A program made the translations under genes and the position numbers. A stretch of DNA of 5,752 nucleotides, taken from positions 1 through 5,752 of the forward strand of contig CAZWSE010000153.1 in NCBI GenBank assembly GCA_964636575.1, read 5' to 3'. Under the pieces are notes generated by a model that was not told the origin of the DNA, made no database searches, and worked only from the letters and a program-made list of their open reading frames with translations. Of this stretch, positions 1 through 5,520 are shown one piece after another (position 1 is the stretch's first letter; every line of letters starts with the position of its first letter). The stretch comes from CAZWSE01 sp964636575 (GTDB lineage Bacteria > Pseudomonadota > Alphaproteobacteria > Rhodobacterales > Rhodobacteraceae).

Positions 1-48
1 CAAAATCCCAGCGTACACGGACCCTTCAGACCAACGCACCGGACCACA

Positions 49-459
49 ATGACGCCACCAACCGACAAAACGCAGCCAAAACGATCCGGACTTCTGGTTT
101 GGGGGTTCTGGCTCAGCGTGATCCTATCGGTAACAGCAGCCCCCCTCAGCCTGTTCTACATCATGCTGATGATGCAAGCCTCCGACGTACCGTTCCAAGC
201 CATGCTGCCACTGATCTTCGCAGGGGTCGCCTTCGCACACACGGCGGTTCTCAGCAGAGACTACAACAACGCAGAAACAGCAGTCCCGCTGACGCTCCAC
301 GGAGCAATCGCAGCAAGCGGATGCGTCGCAGTGATCGGACTCTGCACAAGCCTCGTACAAACAAAAGACGGGGAAATACTCTTCCCCTTCGTCGTGATAG
401 GGGCACTCATCTCAATCGCAGTCTGTGAAAGCTTCGTGCAACGGATGCGGACCCGATAA
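49..459 (+). CDS. Small multi-pass membrane protein of unknown function
   Basis: I do not recognise this family. The 136-residue product has a short polar basic N-terminus (residues 1-13), then four hydrophobic stretches at about 14-42, 50-68, 81-103 and 109-127, and a basic tail (QRMRTR). It is therefore probably an inner-membrane protein with three or four helices. The N-terminal KR pair before the first helix would favour a cytoplasmic N-terminus. No catalytic motif is visible. The start is uncertain: the ATG at 49 has no clear Shine-Dalgarno sequence, and the frame stays open to the left edge of the window, so the gene could begin outside it. All eight Gly codons are GGG or GGA, and the five Arg codons are CGA, CGG or AGA, with no GGC/GGT or CGC/CGT, which is unlike the metabolic genes downstream. 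The next gene begins 71 bp later behind its own promoter, so the two need not be co-transcribed. Confidence 0.6.
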   Translation: MTPPTDKTQPKRSGLLVWGFWLSVILSVTAAPLSLFYIMLMMQASDVPFQAMLPLIFAGVAFAHTAVLSRDYNNAETAVPLTLHGAIAASGCVAVIGLCTSLVQTKDGEILFPFVVIGALISIAVCESFVQRMRTR

Positions 460-470
460 AACGGGATGTT

Positions 471-498
471 TTGACATCGACCAAAGCTCGGCTAACCT
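471..498 (+). promoter_or_regulatory. Predicted sigma-70-type promoter of the TPR gene
   Basis: A perfect TTGACA hexamer lies at 471-476. A TAACCT hexamer at 493-498 is separated from it by 16 bp. The pair sits about 30 bp before the TPR start codon and 11 bp after the stop of the preceding membrane-protein gene. The -35 match is strong, while the -10 match is moderate with slightly short spacing. Confidence 0.5.
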
Positions 499-530
499 AG
501 AAACAACCGCACCAGACCAGAGGAACGACC

Positions 531-1832
531 ATGCTCCGAATGATCCTTTGCACGACCTTCATCGGCACCGCATCCATCAGCGCCGCGAAAACACCGCTGA
601 TCGACAGCCAGCAAACAGCGGCCAGCGCTTGCATCGATTACGAAGGGACATACGCGCAGATCATCGAACGGTGCAAATCGGGGCTCAGCGCGACAGGGGC
701 CAGCAAAGTACAACGGCTGGATATGATGTGGTCACTCGGATGGGCCTATCTGGACACGGACCAATACGAGCAATCAGAAGCGGTGTTCAAAGACATGCTG
801 GATCTTAACCCTGATGCGGTTGAGGCCATGAACGGGCTGGGGTGGCTGGCAGAAGAAAAAGACGAATACCGAAAAGGATACGGGTTCTTCCAAACCTCGG
901 TTGCGACAAACCCAACGGCCAGCGGGCTGTCAGGGCTTAGCAAAACGCAATATGAACTTGGGGACATCGATCTGGATACAGCGATAGAGCTTCTGGAAGC
1001 GGCGCTCTCACTTGATCCGGACTATGGATATGCACTGCGGGAACGGGGGTGGATGCTGTTGAACGCAGATCAGGATGCACGCGCCGAAACCGCCTTCGGG
1101 GAAGCACTGGGATACAACCAATACGATGAAAACGCGCTTCTGGGCATGGCACGGGCGCTGCGGAACCAAGACAAATACACAGATGGTCTGGGGTACGTGA
1201 ACACACTGCTGGACCGCGATCCAGACAGCTACTTTGGGTATGCAGAACGGGCGTTAATCCTGTTTCATCTGGATCGGGACAAACAAGCGATCAAAGATGC
1301 GGATCGGGCGATTTCAATGCGGCCGGGGTCCACGTCAGGATATGTGACTAAGGCGCGGGCCTTGTCGGCTTTGGGGCAACGGGCAGATGCACTTACGCTT
1401 CTGGACGGGGCGCTGGAAAAGACAGGGCCAAGTGCGTTCATCACCTATTGGCAGGCGGATCTGTTGACCAAAGACAACCGTTTTGCAGATGCGGTTACCG
1501 TGCTGAACAGGTCGGTTGAGCGTGGGGTGGCTGATCACTACGACTACCGTTTGATGGGCTATGCGCTGATTGAACAAGACAAGTTCGATGAGGCCCGTAA
1601 GGTGGTTGATCTGGCGCTCGCGGAGTCTCAGACATCCTATTCCGTCTATCTCGACGCCATTTTGATGGTGGAAGCAGGTCAGATGGATGACGGGGTAGCG
1701 CGCTTTGATACGGCCATGTCTAAGGGCCTCGCAGCCTACCGTGTCGGTGATTTCAACAAGCGTTTGATCCGCATGGGAGAGATCAAACGCGCGATTGAGC
1801 TGCGCGCGAAATACAAATCCGCCAGCGACTAA
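531..1832 (+). CDS. Secreted (periplasmic) TPR-repeat protein
   Basis: The 433-residue product is built almost entirely of 34-residue tetratricopeptide repeats, about ten of them from residue 62 to 404. Clear examples lie near 62-95 (WSLGWAYL ... LDLNPDA), 131-164 (ending LSLDPD), 165-198 and 233-266. TPR solenoids bind proteins or peptides, and no enzymatic domain is seen. Residues 1-19 form a probable Sec signal peptide with a small-residue cleavage region (ASISAA then KTP). C7 has no convincing lipobox around it, so the protein is probably soluble and periplasmic. C34 and C48 lie before the repeats and could form a disulfide. The start at 531 is supported by AGAGGA at 519-524, 6 nt upstream, and by the TTGACA promoter. 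Codon use changes inside the gene near residue 317: Arg is 12 CGG, 2 CGA, 2 CGC before it, then 6 CGT, 4 CGC, 1 AGG after it. The partner is unknown. Confidence 0.88.
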   Translation: MLRMILCTTFIGTASISAAKTPLIDSQQTAASACIDYEGTYAQIIERCKSGLSATGASKVQRLDMMWSLGWAYLDTDQYEQSEAVFKDMLDLNPDAVEAMNGLGWLAEEKDEYRKGYGFFQTSVATNPTASGLSGLSKTQYELGDIDLDTAIELLEAALSLDPDYGYALRERGWMLLNADQDARAETAFGEALGYNQYDENALLGMARALRNQDKYTDGLGYVNTLLDRDPDSYFGYAERALILFHLDRDKQAIKDADRAISMRPGSTSGYVTKARALSALGQRADALTLLDGALEKTGPSAFITYWQADLLTKDNRFADAVTVLNRSVERGVADHYDYRLMGYALIEQDKFDEARKVVDLALAESQTSYSVYLDAILMVEAGQMDDGVARFDTAMSKGLAAYRVGDFNKRLIRMGEIKRAIELRAKYKSASD

Positions 1833-1861
1833 GCGGGAATATTGGCCCGTTTGAGCCTGCG

Positions 1862-1869
1862 TTAACCAT
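1862..1869 (+). promoter_or_regulatory. CtrA-like half site (TTAACCAT)
   Basis: TTAACCAT at 1862-1869 matches the half-site form of the binding motif of CtrA, the alphaproteobacterial cell-cycle and motility response regulator. It lies 30 bp after the TPR stop codon and about 200 bp before the hydratase start. A second TTAA pair, TTAACCCATTAA at 1992-2003, lies nearer that gene but has 4-bp rather than 7-bp spacing. Short motifs like this arise by chance, so this is a weak call. Confidence 0.25.
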
Positions 1870-1972
1870 TTTTTTGAGACGGCTGCGGGTGCAGCACAAC
1901 CGATGACCATCGGGATTTCCTGTCGCGTTTTCAGTGGCCTTCTGCACTGCAACATCGTTTCTGCACAGCAGC

Positions 1973-1990
1973 GGTATACAATGGTATTCC
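1973..1990 (+). promoter_or_regulatory. Candidate operator: near-perfect 18-bp inverted repeat
   Basis: GGTATACAATGGTATTCC reads almost the same on the other strand: seven of nine symmetric base pairs match, with mismatches only at the third and eighth positions. Its centre is about 87 bp upstream of the hydratase ATG. A possible -35 (TTGATT, 2010-2015) follows it, with no convincing -10 hexamer. The GTATAC-containing symmetry resembles sites used by GntR/FadR-type regulators, which often control acyl-CoA pathways. The regulator class is inference, and no regulator gene is in the window. Confidence 0.4.
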
Positions 1991-2053
1991 GTTAACCCAT
2001 TAAAAACACTTGATTTTTTCGGCTCGGATGCGATTTTGTACGGTGACAGACGT

Positions 2054-2060
2054 AGGAGGA
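2054..2060 (+). promoter_or_regulatory. Strong ribosome binding site that fixes the hydratase start
   Basis: AGGAGGA at 2054-2060 is a near-consensus Shine-Dalgarno sequence, 8 nt before the ATG at 2069. It decides between this ATG and an in-frame ATG at 1934, which would add 45 residues that do not look like part of the enzyme. Confidence 0.85.
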
Positions 2061-2068
2061 CGCACATC

Positions 2069-2914
2069 ATGGACCAGATCAACCTAGGCGCTTGGATCGA
2101 CCGCGGCCAGCAAACGATCGGTGGCGTTTCCGCTCAAACTTCTGCAATGATCCATGCCGTGCTCGGCCAACCCGGCACAACTGCACCTCGACATGCTGAC
2201 CAAATGCCCCCCCTCTGGCATTGGTATGCGTTCCCGCCGACAGCTTCGATGGATGAATTGGGTGTGGATGGTCACCCGCGCGTCTCAGACTTCATGCCTC
2301 CGGTACGTCTCAACCGTCGGATGTGGGCGGGTGGAAATCTTGAGTTTTTCAAGCCCATCCACATCGGTGACACTTTGACCCGCACATCCCGTGTTGCAAA
2401 AATTACGGAAAAGGACGGCGCAACTGGCCCGATGGTTTTCGTGAAACTTGAGCACGACATTATGGGCCGCGACGGTCTGGCGATCCGCGAACAACAAGAC
2501 ATTGTATACCTCGAAATCCCCGACAGCTTCCGCGCGCCGAAACCAGTGCCCGCGCCAAAAGCGCCGGATGTGGCCGAGGTCAAAGCAATGACCGCCCCCA
2601 TGCTGTTCCGCTATTCCGCCATCACCTTCAATGCCCACCGCATCCACTACGATCTGCCCTACACCCGCGACGTCGAACACTATCCTGATCTTGTTGTGCA
2701 TGGTCCGATGCAGGCCAATTTGCTGATGGATATGGCCGTGCGTCACAAAGGCGCTGTGCCGCGGCTCTTTAGTTTTCGCGGCGTGCATCCCGTGTTTTGC
2801 CCGTCCGAGGTCGGCATGTCCGCTGTCAAAACAAGCGACGCCGAATGGAACCTGTGCACCACGACCGACGCTGGCCATCAAGGCATGCAAGCCACCGCAA
2901 TCTGGGAGATATAA
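2069..2914 (+). CDS. Double-hotdog MaoC/HTD2-family acyl-CoA hydratase, mesaconyl-C4-CoA or itaconyl-CoA hydratase-like
   Basis: The 281-residue protein fits the fused two-hotdog layout of the HTD2 / mesaconyl-C4-CoA hydratase family. The first hotdog includes RMWAGGNLEFFKPIHIGD at about 84-101. A Pro/Ala/Lys-rich linker (about 151-170) leads into the second hotdog, with FNAHRIHYD at 187-195 and VVHGPMQANLLMD at 209-221. In the MaoC hydratase-2 signature the catalytic pair is Asp and His five residues apart; here N188 and H193 occupy those places, and I believe the FNxHRIHYD form is usual in this subfamily. Members add water to enoyl-CoA thioesters such as mesaconyl-C4-CoA (3-hydroxypropionate bicycle) or itaconyl-CoA, giving citramalyl-CoA. 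The protein should be cytoplasmic, as no signal peptide is present. The CoA-transferase gene follows 4 bp later, so enzyme and CoA donor step are probably made together. The exact substrate cannot be read from the sequence. Gly codons are 20 GGC/GGT to 1 GGA, the normal pattern here. Confidence 0.85.
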   Translation: MDQINLGAWIDRGQQTIGGVSAQTSAMIHAVLGQPGTTAPRHADQMPPLWHWYAFPPTASMDELGVDGHPRVSDFMPPVRLNRRMWAGGNLEFFKPIHIGDTLTRTSRVAKITEKDGATGPMVFVKLEHDIMGRDGLAIREQQDIVYLEIPDSFRAPKPVPAPKAPDVAEVKAMTAPMLFRYSAITFNAHRIHYDLPYTRDVEHYPDLVVHGPMQANLLMDMAVRHKGAVPRLFSFRGVHPVFCPSEVGMSAVKTSDAEWNLCTTTDAGHQGMQATAIWEI

Positions 2915-2918
2915 GACA

Positions 2919-4160
2919 ATGACATCGATCCTCGAAGGAATGCGCGTTGTAGAAGGATCGGCCTTTGTTGCTGTGCCCTTGGCTGGCATGACACTGGCCC
3001 AAATGGGCGCAGATGTGATCCGCTTTGACCGCATTGGTGGCGGTCTCGATGCGCATCGCTGGCCCGTGGCGCCCTCCGGTCAAAGCCTGTTTTGGGCAGG
3101 TTTGAACAAGGGTAAACGCTCCGTTGCCGTCGATATGAAAAGCCCTGAAGGTAAGGAACTCGTCACTCGCATTATCACCGCGCCCGGTGATGACGCTGGC
3201 ATGTTCCTGACCAACCTGCGGGTTCGGGGATGGATGGATTATGAAACACTCACGCAACATCGCAAAGACCTGATCATGGTCACCCTGATGGGCGACCGCC
3301 ATGGTAATCCGGCCGTTGACTACACGGTTAACCCTGCGCTCGGTATTCCTGACATTACAGGCCCCGAAGGCAGTACCGATCCTGTCGCACACGCCTTGCC
3401 CGCGTGGGATCTGATTGCTGGCAATCTCTGTGTCAGCAGTTTGCTCGCCGCCGAGCGCCACCGCCTGCGCCGCGGCGTTGGTCAGGATGTGGAACTGTCT
3501 TTGAAGGACGTGGCCGCTGCAACGCTAGGTCATCTGGGGATGATCGGCGATGCGCTTGTGAACGAAGGTAAACGCGAAAAGGGGGGCAACGCTCTCTATG
3601 GTGCCTACGGCCACGATTTCATCTGCGCCGACGGCCGCCGCGTCATGGTCATCGGGCTGACCTATCGTCAGTGGACAGGTCTGGTCAAGATGACCGGAAC
3701 CGAGGCTCAGATGCGTGAGCTGTCCAAACGTACGGGCCGAGACCTGATCGAAGAAGGCGCCCGCTGGGACCTCCGCCACGAAATCACAGCGATCCTCAAG
3801 CCCTGGTTCGCCGCACGTCAAGTGTCTGATTTCGCGTCAGAATTTACGGCAAAAGGCCTCACGTGGTCCGAGTTTCGCACCATCCCCCAAGCCCTCGCCG
3901 AAGACCCCGACCTGTCCACCGCGAACCCCATGTTCAAAGAACTGGACCAACCCGGACTGGGCAAATTCCCCGTACCATCCTCCCCCGTCAGCTTCTCCGA
4001 AAGCCCCCGCCAAGACCCGGTCGCCGCCCCCGAGTTAGGCGTTCATACAGAGGAAGTTTTGGGAGATGTGGTCGGCATGGACGACCGAGAAATCGCTGAT
4101 TTGTTCGACAACGGCATCGTTCAAAGCCCAACTTTCGCAGTCGAGCGAACAGCGGCCTGA
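2919..4160 (+). CDS. Class III (CaiB/BaiF family) CoA-transferase, mesaconyl-CoA or itaconate CoA-transferase-like
   Basis: The 413-residue length is typical of family III CoA-transferases, which move CoA between carboxylic acids through an aspartyl-CoA intermediate. The N-terminus (LEGMRVVEGSAFVAVPLAGM) and the GADVIRFD and LNKGKRSVAVDMKSPEGKEL segments are characteristic. In PAWDLIAGN, D164 is the likely catalytic aspartate, near D169 of formyl-CoA transferase and CaiB. GVGQDVELSLKDVA at 186-199 follows the conserved order. The gene starts 4 bp after the hydratase stop, with GGGAG at 2904-2908 as a modest ribosome binding site inside the end of that gene. The pairing with a Meh/Ich-type hydratase suggests a C5 dicarboxylate such as mesaconate or itaconate as substrate; this is inference. 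The citramalyl-CoA lyase expected in such pathways is not in the window. About 3880-4030 is unusually rich in C-ending codons. No terminator is visible before the tRNA. Confidence 0.88.
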   Translation: MTSILEGMRVVEGSAFVAVPLAGMTLAQMGADVIRFDRIGGGLDAHRWPVAPSGQSLFWAGLNKGKRSVAVDMKSPEGKELVTRIITAPGDDAGMFLTNLRVRGWMDYETLTQHRKDLIMVTLMGDRHGNPAVDYTVNPALGIPDITGPEGSTDPVAHALPAWDLIAGNLCVSSLLAAERHRLRRGVGQDVELSLKDVAAATLGHLGMIGDALVNEGKREKGGNALYGAYGHDFICADGRRVMVIGLTYRQWTGLVKMTGTEAQMRELSKRTGRDLIEEGARWDLRHEITAILKPWFAARQVSDFASEFTAKGLTWSEFRTIPQALAEDPDLSTANPMFKELDQPGLGKFPVPSSPVSFSESPRQDPVAAPELGVHTEEVLGDVVGMDDREIADLFDNGIVQSPTFAVERTAA

Positions 4161-4179
4161 GAACCGTGTCTAAAGCCCC

Positions 4180-4208
4180 TTGATATTGGCGGGCCCATAC
4201 CTTAGGCA
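4180..4208 (+). promoter_or_regulatory. Predicted promoter of tRNA-Trp
   Basis: TTGATA at 4180-4185 and TAGGCA at 4203-4208 are separated by exactly 17 bp. Transcription would start near 4215, only about 7 nt before the mature tRNA 5' end. The -10 form TAGGCN matches the one upstream of the small gene at 4500. Confidence 0.6.
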
Positions 4209-4221
4209 GCCTGCAGGTCTT

Positions 4222-4297
4222 AGGGGTTTAGCTCAGTTGGTAGAGCATCGGTCTCCAAAACCGAGGGTCGTGGGTTCGAGTCCCTCAGCCCCTGCCA
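4222..4297 (+). tRNA. tRNA-Trp (anticodon CCA)
   Basis: The 76-nt gene folds into a full cloverleaf and encodes its 3' CCA (4295-4297). The acceptor stem pairs AGGGGTT with AGCCCCT, including one T-G wobble. The D arm is GCTC-AGTTGGTA-GAGC. The anticodon stem TCGGT/ACCGA encloses the loop CTCCAAA, giving anticodon CCA, which reads UGG (Trp). The T loop is TTCGAGT. One oddity is a T-T mismatch at the second pair of the T stem (GTGGG/CCCTC). The gene has its own promoter and an intrinsic terminator about 53 nt downstream, so it appears to be a single-tRNA transcription unit. In many alphaproteobacteria tRNA-Trp precedes secE-nusG, but no secE follows here. Confidence 0.97.
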
Positions 4298-4349
4298 AGA
4301 CCTCAAAACTCCAACATTTTTAGGGCTCCAGCTGTTTTTCGGGATGGTT

Positions 4350-4374
4350 AGGTTTCGCGGCGAAACCTGTTTTT
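4350..4374 (+). terminator. Rho-independent terminator after tRNA-Trp
   Basis: A perfect 8-bp stem, AGGTTTCG paired with CGAAACCT around a CGG loop (4350-4368), is followed by GTTTTT (4369-4374). It lies 53 nt past the tRNA 3' end and should end the tRNA precursor, along with any read-through from the upstream operon. Confidence 0.8.
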
Positions 4375-4378
4375 GGCG

Positions 4379-4393
4379 TTAACCCTTTGTTAA
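4379..4393 (+). promoter_or_regulatory. CtrA-like full site, TTAA-N7-TTAA
   Basis: TTAACCCTTTGTTAA matches the full-site consensus of the alphaproteobacterial response regulator CtrA (two TTAA halves with 7-bp spacing), including the CC after the first half. It sits in a locally AT-rich patch between the tRNA terminator and the small gene, about 70 bp upstream of that gene's predicted -35. A role as activator site would be unusual at that distance. It could also arise by chance in an AT-rich patch. Confidence 0.4.
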
Positions 4394-4464
4394 ATATATC
4401 TAAAAACTGATTTTACGCGCGGAGTGAAACTGCGCGGAGACGACGGGCGTGGCGGGGCTTTTCG

Positions 4465-4493
4465 TTGCAAGTTGGAGCGGGTGGACGTAGGCT
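4465..4493 (+). promoter_or_regulatory. Predicted promoter of the 58-aa gene (leaderless arrangement)
   Basis: TTGCAA at 4465-4470 and TAGGCT at 4488-4493 are exactly 17 bp apart. The ATG begins 6 bp after the -10 hexamer, where transcription would normally start, so the mRNA probably begins at or within 1-2 nt of the start codon. Confidence 0.55.
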
Positions 4494-4499
4494 ATCCCT

Positions 4500-4676
4500 A
4501 TGAAACATGTGCCTAAACAAACCACAGACGAAGCGCTTATTCAGGAATTCTTGGACAAGGGCGGGAAAGTTAGCGTTGGGAAGACGAAACCGCCGAAGCC
4601 GGAACTGGGCCTCAGCAAGAACGTCTGGAATGCAAAGCTGACCAAGGAAGAGAAAGCGGCCCGCGACGGGAAGTAG
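4500..4676 (+). CDS. Small basic conserved-type hypothetical protein (58 aa)
   Basis: This short frame encodes 58 residues with 12 lysines and a net positive charge. It starts MKHVPKQTTDEALIQEFLDK and contains a GGKVSVGKTKP stretch, then ELGLSKNVWNAKLTKEEKAAR near the end. The pattern is a helix, a short Gly/Lys turn region and a second helix, and it resembles small uncharacterised proteins I associate with Rhodobacterales. Function is unknown; a nucleic-acid or ribosome association would suit the charge, but nothing shows it. An in-frame TAG at 4488-4490 rules out an earlier start. There is no Shine-Dalgarno sequence, but a promoter placed for leaderless transcription ends 6 bp before the ATG. 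The gene converges on the crotonase gene, with 25 bp between the two stop codons. Coding-type residue composition and the well-placed promoter support it as real. Confidence 0.7.
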   Translation: MKHVPKQTTDEALIQEFLDKGGKVSVGKTKPPKPELGLSKNVWNAKLTKEEKAARDGK

Positions 4677-4701
4677 GGTGCGGGTGTTGCGATTGGGCTG
4701 A

Positions 4702-5376
4702 TTATGCCCCGCCCAAGACCTTCAAGGCGGCTCTCATAGTGTCCAGCTCGGTGGCCTTGATCTCTCGCTTGTTCTTGCCAAAGACGACGGGCATCGACGC
4801 CAGGCCTGTTGCAATATCCATTGCACGAGCTTGGACGGTCTCAGCGTCGACAATCTCGTCCAGCACGCCCGCGTCCAGAGCAGTTTGCACATCCAAATCT
4901 TCGGACAAAACGGCCATGCGTGTCAGGTATTTCGGCGAGATACGTGATTTGGCCAGCGCGATCAGCAGATCACCAAGGTCCATGCCAATGCGACTTTCCG
5001 GCATACTGTACTTATAGGGGCCTTCCGCGCCGACACGGTAGTCGCAGACCATCAAAAGGAAGATCCCCATGCCGATGCCGTGCCCTTTGCACGCAGCGAC
5101 AAGCGGGCGCGGGAAATCGAGCATGCGGATCAGCATCGAAAAGCCATCGCGGACTTGTGCCCTTGCCTGATCCTGCCCCTTCGCAAATTCTTTGAGATCA
5201 AAGCCTGCCGAGAAAACCTTGTCGCGGCCCTGAAGTACCACGGCCTTGGCCTTATCGGCTTCGGCCTTGTCCAGAGCATCGTTCATCGCTTTGGTGAATG
5301 TCGGGTTCACAACATTGAGTTTGCCATCATCCATTGTGAGAACGGCAACATCGTTTTCGAGTGTATATGAAATCAT
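4702..5376 (-). CDS. Crotonase-superfamily protein (enoyl-CoA hydratase/isomerase family), single catalytic glutamate
   Basis: The 224-residue protein has the crotonase fold signature: FSAGFDL at 55-61 and KGHGIGMGIFLLMVCDYR at 97-114 supply the two backbone amides of the oxyanion hole that binds the acyl-CoA thioester, and MPESRIGM is at 125-132. Compared with rat mitochondrial enoyl-CoA hydratase, E127 matches Glu164, but the Glu144 position is F106. A one-glutamate active site is found in delta3,delta2-enoyl-CoA isomerases rather than true hydratases, so isomerase or another crotonase reaction is more likely than hydration. It is shorter than the usual 255-260 residues, mostly at the C-terminal helices. 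The start ATG is preceded on the minus strand by a weak AGG-containing site about 8 nt away. It is transcribed alone and towards the small gene. A link to the hydratase/CoA-transferase operon is possible (acyl-CoA chemistry) but unproven. Confidence 0.87.
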   Translation of the reverse strand: MISYTLENDVAVLTMDDGKLNVVNPTFTKAMNDALDKAEADKAKAVVLQGRDKVFSAGFDLKEFAKGQDQARAQVRDGFSMLIRMLDFPRPLVAACKGHGIGMGIFLLMVCDYRVGAEGPYKYSMPESRIGMDLGDLLIALAKSRISPKYLTRMAVLSEDLDVQTALDAGVLDEIVDAETVQARAMDIATGLASMPVVFGKNKREIKATELDTMRAALKVLGGA

Positions 5377-5520
5377 TTTGGAACCTGCCCCGCTGCGGTA
5401 ACGTTTTCTCGTGCTTCTCGGGAAGTTGGTAGTGGAGCTTTAGGATTTGGCAAAGCCCCAAAGCCGGAAACGCCACGTAAATTGGGGGGACTAGGGGAGG
5501 GGTCTTGGCGGTTGCGGGGG

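Noticed and set aside
1832..1851. Terminator after the TPR gene (AGCGGG/CCCGTT stem)
   Set aside because: The stem is only 6 bp with a wobble and an 8-nt loop, and only a short TTT-type tract follows. The T run at 1869-1875 is too far away to belong to it.
1335..1955. Long minus-strand open frame (206 codons) opposite the TPR gene
   Set aside because: It is the antisense shadow of a clear TPR gene, runs past its end into intergenic DNA and has no recognisable domain.
1934..2068. N-terminal extension of the hydratase from an upstream in-frame ATG
   Set aside because: The 45 extra residues do not look like enzyme sequence, the upstream ATG lacks a Shine-Dalgarno sequence, and a near-consensus AGGAGGA sits 8 nt before the ATG at 2069.
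2285..3461. Long minus-strand open frames opposite the hydratase and CoA-transferase genes
   Set aside because: They are His/Arg/Gly-rich shadows of well-supported genes on the plus strand and match no family.
4222..4297. tRNA-Trp as an integration site (att) of a mobile element
   Set aside because: No long copy of the tRNA 3' end and no integrase gene was found in the window. The 7-nt AGCCCCT copy upstream is too short to be an att site.
4417..4439. Direct repeat GCGCGGAG twice with a 15-bp period
   Set aside because: An 8-nt GC-rich repeat is easily expected by chance in this genome, and nothing else supports a function.
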